A program made the translations under genes and the position numbers. A DNA stretch of 12,011 nucleotides from REEB48 sp964355085 (GTDB lineage Bacteria; Patescibacteriota; Minisyncoccia; UBA6257; 02-FULL-45-10c): contig CAYHBW010000025.1 of NCBI GenBank assembly GCA_964355085.1, forward strand, positions 1-12,011, given 5' to 3'. A model generated the notes under the pieces. The model worked only from the letters and a program-made list of their open reading frames with translations. It was not told the DNA's origin and made no database searches. Position 1 is the stretch's first letter. Each line of letters begins with the position of its first letter. Shown piece after piece: positions 1 to 4,762 of the stretch.

Positions 1-587
1 TTCGTCTGCGCCGCGATGAGCTCTGGCGGAAGTTCCGCATCGCCGATGACGAACTGATTGGCGCTGATTCCGAAATACTTCTCCAGATCGATGTTCGATC
101 CGGCGGAATCACCGACCGCGCTGGAAAACTTCTTGTCGATCTTCACGCCGATCTCTTCCAGCTTCATCATCACCGCATCCCGATCCGGATACTCGTGGAT
201 CAGAATGCTCATTATGGAACGGACTCTTTCGACGGCCGCGTCGACCCTCTTTTTGTCGTCGATCTTGATATAGTCCTCAAGATATTCGAAGACCGGCTTG
301 ATGAGAAACGACGTCGAGACCTTGATGGTGGATTTGTCCTTCGCTTCATAGACGCCCGTGAAAGTCACGGGAACGGCGCGAAGCGCGACAACGCCTCCTT
401 TCGGATTTTCCACCGGCCTCTCCAGAAACCAAGGCATCATGAATCCGATGCCCGGCTTCAGCTTGCGGATCCTTCCCCGGGCATCCACAAGCAGCAGCGC
501 CGTATTCTCGTTCACGAAAACCAGCATGTACTCGCGAACGAACCAGAACAGCAACAGCAGGATTCCGGCGATCATCAGTGTATTCAT
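1..587 (-). CDS. SPFH/band 7-like membrane protein, C-terminus cut off by the window edge
   Basis: About 195 residues are readable without a stop from ATG 585-587 down to the window edge. The protein opens with a hydrophobic segment (residues 4-17, IAGILLLLFWFV-like), a likely N-terminal membrane anchor. A soluble region follows that resembles SPFH/stomatin-type domains: a PGIGFMMPW stretch, a beta-rich VALRAVPVTFTGVYEAKDKS segment, then helices and a stretch ending DAELPPELIAAQT, reminiscent of the junction to the coiled coil in stomatin-like proteins. Family knowledge suggests a membrane scaffold, but no partner is visible. The start is set by AAGGAGGG just upstream; GTG 589-591 is in another frame and its reading is a shadow. 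A strong sigma70-type promoter lies upstream, divergent from tRNA-Leu. The family call is by eye and moderate; that the frame codes is fairly sure. Confidence 0.65.
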   Translation of the reverse strand, partial: MNTLMIAGILLLLFWFVREYMLVFVNENTALLLVDARGRIRKLKPGIGFMMPWFLERPVENPKGGVVALRAVPVTFTGVYEAKDKSTIKVSTSFLIKPVFEYLEDYIKIDDKKRVDAAVERVRSIMSILIHEYPDRDAVMMKLEEIGVKIDKKFSSAVGDSAGSNIDLEKYFGISANQFVIGDAELPPELIAAQT

Positions 588-664
588 ACACCCTCCTTGC
601 CCCGCATTTGCGGTGGCTTTTAAGATTTCAAACGGCCCCTGAAAGCGGAACCGACTCTGACTAT

Positions 665-693
665 ATAATACACTAAAATTTACCATTTGTCAA
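665..693 (-). promoter_or_regulatory. sigma70-type promoter of the band 7-like gene
   Basis: Read on the minus strand: -35 TTGACA (688-693), a 17-bp spacer, -10 TATTAT (665-670). The predicted start is near 658, giving a leader of about 70 nt. Its -35 overlaps the -35 of the opposite tRNA promoter. Confidence 0.75.
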
Positions 694-715
694 AGGTGAA
701 AATCTGATATACAAT
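687..715 (+). promoter_or_regulatory. promoter of tRNA-Leu
   Basis: -35 TTGTCA (687-692), a 17-bp spacer, -10 TACAAT (710-715). The predicted start is near 722, about 42 nt before the mature tRNA. A small GTGG-CGA-CCAC hairpin (738-748) lies in the leader. The -35 box shares five bases with the minus-strand -35 of the band 7-like gene. Confidence 0.65.
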
Positions 716-763
716 AAATAGGAAAAGATATGCTGAGGTGGCGACCACACATAAATTAAAAAT

Positions 764-845
764 GCCCTCGTGGTGAAATTGGCAGACACGCCAGCTTTAG
801 GAGCTGGTTCCGCAAGGAGTAGAGGTTCAAGTCCTCTCGAGGGCA
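764..845 (+). tRNA. tRNA-Leu (anticodon UAG)
   Basis: Class II tRNA cloverleaf. The acceptor GCCCTCG (764-770) pairs with CGAGGGC (838-844), and A845 is the discriminator. The anticodon stem CCAGC/GCTGG (791-795/803-807) encloses loop TTTAGGA, so the anticodon is TAG, decoding CUN leucine codons. A long variable arm (808-820, TCC-GCAA-GGA) and T arm AGAGG-TTCAAGT-CCTCT (821-837) fit tRNA-Leu. The 3' CCA is not encoded (the next bases are CAGG), so a CCA-adding enzyme is needed. No terminator separates it from the CPBP gene 65 nt downstream, so readthrough into that gene is possible. Confidence 0.97.
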
Positions 846-910
846 CAGGCGATTGTAAAACGGATTACGGAGTGATAATCTCTTAATCAGAAATAAAAAG
901 GGGCAGTCCG

Positions 911-1582
911 ATGATTTTCTGGACAAGCGTCTTCTTTTCTCTTTTCTGTATTTTGAAAACAAAGCCGACGCACAGGATGAACGCCTGGGATTTTCTTTTT
1001 TTCCTTTCATCCTGGCAAATGTTCAATCTTGGAATCTGGCACGGATATCTGGCTGCAACCCGGGTTTCCGATCCTTACCGCATCGCTTCTTCCATCTGCC
1101 TCCTGCTGACCTTCTTATATCTCCTGCGGAGAGGATTAAATCCGGACATGGGAATATCCGGGACGGTATTCAGGGAATATCTGGTTTGGACAGGATTTCT
1201 TTGCATGCTCATACCAGTCGGGCTTGGGATCGGATTTCTGACTTGGAACCCGAGGTTGGATGCCGGATTCATCGGAAATAAAATCCTGGACTATTTCTTC
1301 TTCGTCGCTCCGACAGAAGAATTGGTTTTCCGGGCGTTCGTCTTCAGTCTTCTTAAACGTACTTTCGGAAACCTCACCTCCGGCGCCCTGACGACAATCC
1401 TATTCGCGACGATCTTTTCCCATATCACCGACGGACATTTTCCGAACTGGACGTATGTCGGAATGGCTTTCGCCGCCGGCGGAGTTTATACCGCTTCCTA
1501 TCACCGGACGGACAATCTGCTTGTCCCGATTCTGCTTCATGGCACAGTGGATTCAGTCTGGAAAATCTTCTTCAGTCTGTAA
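911..1582 (+). CDS. CPBP-family intramembrane metalloprotease (CAAX protease/bacteriocin-processing type)
   Basis: A 223-residue, strongly hydrophobic protein with several predicted membrane spans. It shows the CPBP (Abi/Rce1-like) motifs in order: EELVFR (E136, E137, R141) for motif 1, FSH (H171) for motif 2, and LLHGTVD (H210, with D214 where the family often has N) for motif 3. In characterised members the glutamates and histidines form the intramembrane active site. The substrate here is unknown; members process prenylated or secreted peptides or have immunity roles. An A-rich GGGG run at 896-903 lies 7 nt before ATG 911 and supports the start. M23 (977) is a less likely alternative because it lacks an SD sequence. 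A strong terminator follows directly. Confidence 0.88.
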   Translation: MIFWTSVFFSLFCILKTKPTHRMNAWDFLFFLSSWQMFNLGIWHGYLAATRVSDPYRIASSICLLLTFLYLLRRGLNPDMGISGTVFREYLVWTGFLCMLIPVGLGIGFLTWNPRLDAGFIGNKILDYFFFVAPTEELVFRAFVFSLLKRTFGNLTSGALTTILFATIFSHITDGHFPNWTYVGMAFAAGGVYTASYHRTDNLLVPILLHGTVDSVWKIFFSL

Positions 1583-1590
1583 AATATCCG

Positions 1591-1619
1591 TCCCCCGGCG
1601 ATTCCGGGGGATTTTTATT
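1591..1619 (+). terminator. rho-independent terminator after the CPBP gene
   Basis: The 8-bp stem TCCCCCGG/CCGGGGGA (1591-1598/1604-1611) has loop CGATT and is followed by TTTTTATT. It starts 9 nt after the CPBP stop codon. Confidence 0.9.
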
Positions 1620-1623
1620 CACC

Positions 1624-1652
1624 CTGTCAAATAATTTTAAATTATATATACT
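1624..1652 (+). promoter_or_regulatory. promoter predicting a leaderless GIY-YIG mRNA
   Basis: -35 CTGTCA (1624-1629), a 17-bp spacer, -10 TATACT (1647-1652). The -10 ends six bases before ATG 1659, so the predicted start of transcription is the A of the start codon. There is no SD sequence. Confidence 0.6.
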
Positions 1653-1658
1653 ATTAAA

Positions 1659-1913
1659 ATGTTTTATATATACATACTGCAGTCAAAAAAAGATGGGAAA
1701 TTCTACACCGGCTATTCAGCTAATTTAAAATTAAGATTTGAGCATCACAATAAGGGACTGATAGCTTCAACAAAAAATAGACGGCCGTTTAAATTAATTT
1801 ATTACGAAGCTTGTCTGAATCAGCAAGATGCAACACATCGTGAAAAATATCTGAAAACGCATTATGGAAAGATGTTCATAAGAAACAGGCTCAAATCTTA
1901 TTTGACGGGGTAA
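1659..1913 (+). CDS. GIY-YIG domain small nuclease-like protein (UPF0213/YhbQ type)
   Basis: 84 residues, almost entirely one GIY-YIG domain. YIYIL (residues 3-7) and FYTGYS (15-20) form the signature pair. Next come the R26 region (LKLRFEHHNKG), a STKNRRPFKLIYYE strand block, and the helix with E58 (THREKYLKT), the likely metal-ligand glutamate. Length and order match the single-domain UPF0213 family, which is common in CPR genomes. Cellular targets of this family are poorly defined; a nick-repair or structure-specific nuclease role is only inference. Its GC content is about one third by hand count, clearly below the roughly one-half of pnp, hinting at separate ancestry. It has no SD sequence and is probably translated from a leaderless mRNA. 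A hairpin follows the stop codon but has a poor T-run on this strand. Confidence 0.9.
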   Translation: MFYIYILQSKKDGKFYTGYSANLKLRFEHHNKGLIASTKNRRPFKLIYYEACLNQQDATHREKYLKTHYGKMFIRNRLKSYLTG

Positions 1914-1944
1914 ATAAAAAGGCCCGACCTTTCGGTCGGGCCTT
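1912..1944 (-). terminator. terminator of the recombinase/small Cys-His gene unit
   Basis: GGCCCGACC/GGTCGGGCC (1921-1929/1934-1942) has a 4-nt loop. On the minus strand it is followed by a T-rich tract (complement of the A-run at 1916-1920), so it is a good terminator for the genes to its right. On the plus strand only TT follows, so it is a weak stop for the GIY-YIG gene. Confidence 0.85.
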
Positions 1945-1956
1945 GGCGAGCTTCGG

Positions 1957-2157
1957 TCAGGAACCCCTGACCGCGGGACATGCTCCGTGATGCCTGAACC
2001 CTTTACACCGTCCGCAGATCGGCTCCCGTAAAGACTGCCGAAGAGTCGGGATTATCCGATCCAAACGGTCGGGGGACGGAATCAGGTTGCTCACATCGCT
2101 TGCCAGAAGCAGTCGCGGTACGAATCTCTTCTTCGATCCATTCACTGCTGTTTTCAT
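1957..2157 (-). CDS. small Cys/His-rich protein, function unknown
   Basis: 66 residues, not recognised as a family. The N-terminal half is basic (SKKRFVPRLLL), followed by a proline/arginine-rich middle. The C-terminus is a compact cluster C48-x2-C51-x4-H56-H57-x2-C60 that could bind zinc. That it is a real gene is supported by an SD-like AGGAGAG about six bases before ATG 2157, a TTGACA promoter upstream, and a minus-strand terminator just past the stop. It lies directly downstream of the tyrosine recombinase on the same strand with no terminator between them, so it may be made both from its own promoter and by readthrough. A regulatory or accessory DNA-binding role beside the recombinase is a guess. 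The start and frame are fairly sure; the function is not known. Confidence 0.65.
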   Translation of the reverse strand: MKTAVNGSKKRFVPRLLLASDVSNLIPSPDRLDRIIPTLRQSLREPICGRCKGFRHHGACPAVRGS

Positions 2158-2174
2158 TATTACTCTCCTGATCG

Positions 2175-2204
2175 CTGATTAAACAAAGTGCTTATCTGAT
2201 TAAA
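2175..2204. repeat. two CTGATTAAA direct repeats around the small-gene promoter
   Basis: CTGATTAAA occurs at 2175-2183 and 2196-2204, offset by 21 bp (two helical turns). The second copy overlaps the -10 box of the minus-strand promoter, and the first lies in the early transcribed leader. The spacing would suit a repressor bound on one face of the DNA. The role is inferred. Confidence 0.4.
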
Positions 2205-2230
2205 ATATCACAAATTTATTGCAATGTCAA
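2202..2230 (-). promoter_or_regulatory. promoter of the small Cys/His gene
   Basis: On the minus strand: -35 TTGACA (2225-2230), a 17-bp spacer, -10 TATTTT (2202-2207). It lies in the gap after the recombinase stop codon. Confidence 0.6.
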
Positions 2231-2248
2231 ATTTTGAAGAATTTCCCG

Positions 2249-3157
2249 TCATTTTCTCCTGCGCGCGTGAAAGCTCTGGTGAATGTCCTTCAGTTCCTTA
2301 TTGGTTATATGAGTATAAACCTGCGTGGTGGAAATATTGCTGTGTCCAAGCAGTTCCTGGACAGAACGAATATCAGCACCATTGACTAGGAGATCTGTCG
2401 CAAACTGATGACGGATCTGATGCGGAGTGATGCGCTTGGTAATTCCGGCTTTCCGCCGGTAAAACTCAACCAATCGCTGGACTGCGCGGGAAGTTATCTT
2501 CCCAAGGACCTTCGGCGCCTTGAATGGAGAGACCTGCTTTGAAAGACTGACGAATAAGTGATCGAGCGCGTCCGGCCGTTTATCCAGATAATTTTTCAGC
2601 GCAGCTTTGGCCCGGTCGGAAAGGAAGACAACGCGCAATTTTTCTCCCTTGCCTCGGACAGTCAGCTCTCCGCGCTCCAGATTTATATAACGGTCGAGAT
2701 TGCAAAGCTCGGAAATACGGAGTCCGGTAGAAAAAAGCATTTCCAGAATCGCCCGGTCGCGGAGTCCGCGCAAAGTATTCTGCGGGGGAGCGCTCAAAAA
2801 TCTTTCCAAATCGGCGTACTCAATGATGTCTATCTGCCGACGGGAGATTTTTGGAAGTTCGATCTTGTCCGGCGACAAAACTTCGTAGTCGTTTTTAAGC
2901 AGATACTTCAGGAAATTCCGGATGGCGATGGCGTAATAGGTCTGGGTGATTTTTTTCAGCTCTTTGTCTCCGCGGGCCAGTCCCAGGCGGAATTCCTTTA
3001 TGCTTCCTACGGTGATATCTTCCGGTTTTTTAATTTTCGCGGAATCAATGAAAGCGCGGAGATAGCGCTCATAATTTTCCCTGGTGTTTCTGGATCGGTT
3101 TTTTTCAATTTCCAGATAATCCAGATATTCTTTCAGAAGTTTTTCAATTTCAGTCAT
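2249..3157 (-). CDS. tyrosine recombinase, XerA/XerC/XerD type
   Basis: 302 residues, the usual Xer length. The N-terminal SAM-like core-binding domain (about 1-100) contains NTRENYERYLRAF. The catalytic domain has the complete set: R147 (TGLRISEL), K170 (RGKGEK), H246 and R249 (TPHQIRH), H272 (LLGHSNIS) and nucleophile Y281 (QVYTHI). Such enzymes cut and rejoin DNA at paired half-sites; a sole Xer often resolves chromosome dimers at dif, and others serve mobile elements. The extra helix insertion of integron integrases is absent. ATG 3157 has no SD sequence; instead the 5' leader contains a long inverted repeat whose last base lies one nucleotide before the start codon. The small Cys/His gene follows. 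Whether this is the chromosomal Xer or an element-borne copy cannot be decided here. Confidence 0.92.
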   Translation of the reverse strand: MTEIEKLLKEYLDYLEIEKNRSRNTRENYERYLRAFIDSAKIKKPEDITVGSIKEFRLGLARGDKELKKITQTYYAIAIRNFLKYLLKNDYEVLSPDKIELPKISRRQIDIIEYADLERFLSAPPQNTLRGLRDRAILEMLFSTGLRISELCNLDRYINLERGELTVRGKGEKLRVVFLSDRAKAALKNYLDKRPDALDHLFVSLSKQVSPFKAPKVLGKITSRAVQRLVEFYRRKAGITKRITPHQIRHQFATDLLVNGADIRSVQELLGHSNISTTQVYTHITNKELKDIHQSFHARRRK

Positions 3158-3158
3158 A

Positions 3159-3301
3159 CCAGGCAGTGAGTCCGCGATGTTATTCGCAGGATTTTACATT
3201 AATTTCAATCTGTTCTTGCAATTTCATTTATATAATAGAATGCATGCTGGCATTACAGACGGCGAATAAAGTTAAATCCTAGTCGCGGATCTACTGCCTG
3301 G
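3159..3301. repeat. 143-bp inverted-repeat structure upstream of the recombinase
   Basis: The outer arms 3159-3177 (CCAGGCAGT-GAG-TCCGCGA) and 3283-3301 (TCGCGGA-TCT-ACTGCCTGG) pair at 16 of 19 positions; the only break is the central GAG/TCT triplet. Two inner pairs also occur: TTATTCGC (3180-3187) with GCGAATAA (3262-3269), and AGGATTTTAC (3188-3197) with GTTAAATCCT (3271-3280, 9 of 10). The inner pairs occur in crossing order, so they cannot both nest in one hairpin. Predicted transcription of the recombinase begins near 3304, so its leader would be this element, with the distal arm ending one base before the ATG. The alternatives are recombinase binding sites or an invertible segment. Confidence 0.7.
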
Positions 3302-3310
3302 CATATTATC

Positions 3311-3319
3311 ATTATAACA
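3311..3319 (-). promoter_or_regulatory. extended -10 promoter of the recombinase
   Basis: Reading TGTTATAAT on the minus strand, this is a perfect TGn-TATAAT. No good -35 is present, which is common for extended -10 promoters. The predicted start near 3304 gives a leader of about 147 nt. Confidence 0.55.
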
Positions 3320-3399
3320 TTAAAATATTTTGCGACAGGACATCTTTTATAAAATATTCTGAAGAATGTGAATAAAAAATACGTAACTATTCCAAATCA

Positions 3400-3429
3400 T
3401 TGACATAGCTAATATCAAAGGATTATACT
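3400..3429 (+). promoter_or_regulatory. promoter of the 77-residue orphan gene
   Basis: -35 TTGACA (3400-3405), an 18-bp spacer, -10 TATACT (3424-3429). The predicted start is near 3436, giving a leader of about 28 nt that ends in AAGGAGG. Confidence 0.7.
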
Positions 3430-3463
3430 AACTTCTAGTAAATCTGGCAGAAGGAGGGTGGCG

Positions 3464-3697
3464 ATGTTTCCAACAGGAATCCTGGTTATCTGCGTTAATT
3501 CAAAAATGGACGGAATCGGACCTGCGCTTGCGGAGGGAAACAAATATCTAGTGAAAGAATACGTCTCACTAGAAGATCTTCGAAGTCGTCCGGAAAATAA
3601 ATGGTGGATTCACCAATGGGAAAAAGACACGGATAATGCAGATATGGTGATTCTAGAAAACGGAGGCGGGTGGTCCGCCAAAAGATTCACTCGCTGA
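3464..3697 (+). CDS. 77-residue orphan protein
   Basis: The start ATG 3464 is fixed by AAGGAGG at 3451-3457 with six bases between; an in-frame GTG at 3458 overlaps the SD region and is less likely. The protein is unrecognised. It has a short hydrophobic N-terminus (TGILVICVN) that looks like a buried beta strand rather than a signal peptide. A mixed charged middle follows with KWWIHQW (residues about 47-53), then a strand-like DMVILENGGGW and a basic tail. The layout suggests a small soluble alpha/beta domain. It has its own consensus-like promoter and terminator, so it is a complete one-gene unit. An 8-bp inverted repeat TCTAGTGA/TCACTAGA lies inside it (3547-3554/3566-3573). Coding status is well supported; function is unknown. 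Confidence 0.75.
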   Translation: MFPTGILVICVNSKMDGIGPALAEGNKYLVKEYVSLEDLRSRPENKWWIHQWEKDTDNADMVILENGGGWSAKRFTR

Positions 3698-3703
3698 TGC
3701 TTC

Positions 3704-3727
3704 CCGGGCTAACGCCCGGATTTTTTT
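3704..3727 (+). terminator. terminator after the orphan gene
   Basis: The 6-bp stem CCGGGC/GCCCGG (3704-3709/3714-3719) has loop TAAC, then A and a seven-T run. Confidence 0.9.
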
Positions 3728-3763
3728 ATAATTCAAGATTAACCAAGCCAGATTGGCTGCACT

Positions 3764-3789
3764 GCCTGGTCTCTTAAAAGAGACCAGGC
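3764..3789. repeat. 26-bp perfect dyad sharing the ACTGCCTGGT motif
   Basis: GCCTGGTCTCTT and AAGAGACCAGGC (12-bp arms) flank AA. No T-run follows on either strand, so it is not a typical terminator. It lies between the terminators of two convergent genes. Its left edge, ACTGCCTGGT (3761-3770), is identical to the ten bases that precede the recombinase start codon. An operator, recombinase site or hairpin RNA element is possible. Confidence 0.6.
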
Positions 3790-3851
3790 GTGTATGCCAA
3801 TGATCTGCCGCTAAAAACAGAGCTTTAAATTAACAAAGTATTTTTTGTCAT

Positions 3852-3875
3852 ATAAAAATCCCCGCTGATGCGGGG
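3852..3875 (-). terminator. terminator of the cytochrome c-like gene
   Basis: CCCCGC/GCGGGG (3860-3865/3870-3875) has a 4-nt loop. On the minus strand it is followed by ATTTTTATA. The stem abuts the stop codon at 3876. Confidence 0.88.
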
Positions 3876-4499
3876 TTACTTATTTTCGTAAAGTTCTTTA
3901 TATCTCTCCGGGTATTTATTTTTGAATTCTTCCAGAAGCTTCCGCCGGTGATTTCTCCACGACTCGGCAGCCACTCCGTTTGCGCCGACCTTATCCAGAT
4001 AATACCAGGCCAGAAAGGCGTGAATTTCTTTGGCGTCATTCGGAAGGATGTTGTTGCCGGGTTTTGCCATCATTCTTTTCACCATGCGGCGCCAAGCATC
4101 AGACTCCACCTTGAGTAGCCGCGGATCATCCAGCGCCGCCGGGTTCATGGCAAGAAGCTTGGCGCGGAACGCCTCATCGGCTTCTATATATTGAGCGTTA
4201 AGGGGACGGGCAACGGTATGACACTTGACGCACTTCGAATTTACCAGCCGATAGCCGTTTTTCAGTTCCGGAGGAATTCTTCCATCGTCCGCTCCTTTAA
4301 ATCCGAGATCGTTCGCATAGAATCCGCTGACGACAGCATTATTATTCTTGTCTTCATCCTGTTCTTTTTCAGGAGGATTCTTTACTTGCGGAGCTTCGGG
4401 CGTATTTTTCTTCGGCTGTTCGGGATTCTTCCCACAGGCCGAAATCTGGAATAAGAAAAAAATGAAGAACGGAATCACAAGGCGGCCAGAGAACTTCAT
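3876..4499 (-). CDS. putative monoheme cytochrome c lipoprotein
   Basis: 207 residues. An N-terminal signal (hydrophobic 8-19) ends in lipobox ISA-C22, predicting a lipid-anchored surface protein. Residues 23-55 form a charged, proline-rich linker. A CVKCH motif (C90, C93, H94) matches CXXCH covalent heme binding. Downstream, DAWRRMVKRMMAKPG (134-148) followed by a helix HAFLAWYYLDK has the look of a class I cytochrome c, where a methionine (M143 or M144) could be the sixth heme ligand. The C-terminus is basic and helical. Electron transfer at the membrane is inferred; no oxidase or heme-maturation gene is in the window. The gene has its own promoter, an AAGGAAG SD six bases before the ATG, and a terminator. 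Confidence 0.75.
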   Translation of the reverse strand: MKFSGRLVIPFFIFFLFQISACGKNPEQPKKNTPEAPQVKNPPEKEQDEDKNNNAVVSGFYANDLGFKGADDGRIPPELKNGYRLVNSKCVKCHTVARPLNAQYIEADEAFRAKLLAMNPAALDDPRLLKVESDAWRRMVKRMMAKPGNNILPNDAKEIHAFLAWYYLDKVGANGVAAESWRNHRRKLLEEFKNKYPERYKELYENK

Positions 4500-4534
4500 T
4501 TTTACTTCCTTATATTATATTGAGAGCTGATTAT

Positions 4535-4564
4535 TTTATAGCATCCGACCATAGAAACAGTCAA
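4535..4564 (-). promoter_or_regulatory. promoter of the cytochrome c-like gene
   Basis: On the minus strand: -35 TTGACT (4559-4564), an 18-bp spacer, -10 TATAAA (4535-4540). The predicted leader is about 29 nt, ending in an AAGGAAG SD sequence. Confidence 0.65.
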
Positions 4565-4581
4565 TAAAAAATGGGGGGCTT

Positions 4582-4723
4582 GCCCCGCACCGAGCCGGGC
4601 AGATTGTTTTCCATATCGCTCGTTGGTAAATTTGATCAATTTTTTATAAAAAAATATTTCCACGCATAAAAACACGCCAAAAAGAAAACTTAAGCGATAC
4701 ACTGCCCGGTCTGGTGACGGGGC
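4582..4723. repeat. 142-bp inverted-repeat element between divergent promoters
   Basis: The left arm 4582-4602 reads GCCCCG-CACC-GAG-CCGGGCAG. The right arm 4702-4723 reads CTGCCCGG-TCT-GGTG-A-CGGGGC. The arms pair except for a central GAG/TCT triplet and one bulged A (4717). An inner pair TATCGCT/AGCGATA (4614-4620/4693-4699) extends the possible fold. The span and the triplet mismatch mirror the element at 3159-3301. Outside, GGGGCTTGC is repeated directly (4575-4583 and 4719-4727), and each arm is followed outward by a T-run. Confidence 0.65.
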
Positions 4724-4752
4724 TTGCATTTTTCTAAAAAGTAGTGTAATAT
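4724..4752 (+). promoter_or_regulatory. promoter of rpsO
   Basis: -35-like TTGCAT (4724-4729), a 17-bp spacer, -10-like TAATAT (4747-4752). The predicted start is near 4759, leaving a leader of only about four bases. The stretch GCTTGCATTTTT recurs at the promoter of the 213-residue gene (11192-11203), supporting this as a real element. Confidence 0.5.
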
Positions 4753-4762
4753 ATACAAATAT

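Larger units (their letters stand above)
3158..3463. other. 306-base intergenic region between the recombinase and the orphan gene
   Basis: This non-coding stretch holds the structured leader and extended -10 promoter of the recombinase (3159-3319) and the forward promoter and SD sequence of the 77-residue gene (3400-3457). A forward TATAAT (3231-3236) sits in the middle without a good -35. Bases 3320-3399 are AT-rich, with AAAATATT at 3322-3329 and 3351-3358; no gene or further signal was seen there. Confidence 0.6.

Noticed and set aside
346..642. Three overlapping open frames near the left edge (two plus, one minus)
   Set aside because: All are out-of-frame readings of the band 7-like gene, which runs from 587 to the window edge and alone has the SD sequence, membrane segment and family-like ending.
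2558..3169. Plus-strand open frame opposite the recombinase
   Set aside because: It overlaps the conserved catalytic domain coding strand and the start region; no signals of its own.
3302..3329. dif-like Xer site (GCATATTATCATTATAAC region)
   Set aside because: It partly resembles dif, but the two 11-bp half-sites do not line up with a 6-bp centre, and the bases are better explained by the TGnTATAAT promoter.
2249..4723. Integron (integrase plus attC-like hairpins with cassettes)
   Set aside because: The layout is suggestive, but the recombinase lacks the integron-integrase insertion and the arms lack the GTTRRRY/RYYYAAC core. Kept only as a repeat-family observation.
4502..4729. Minus-strand open frame of 75 codons between the cytochrome-like gene and rpsO
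   Set aside because: It starts inside the rpsO -35 region, runs through the inverted repeat and the cytochrome gene promoter, has no SD sequence, and its translation has no domain-like character.
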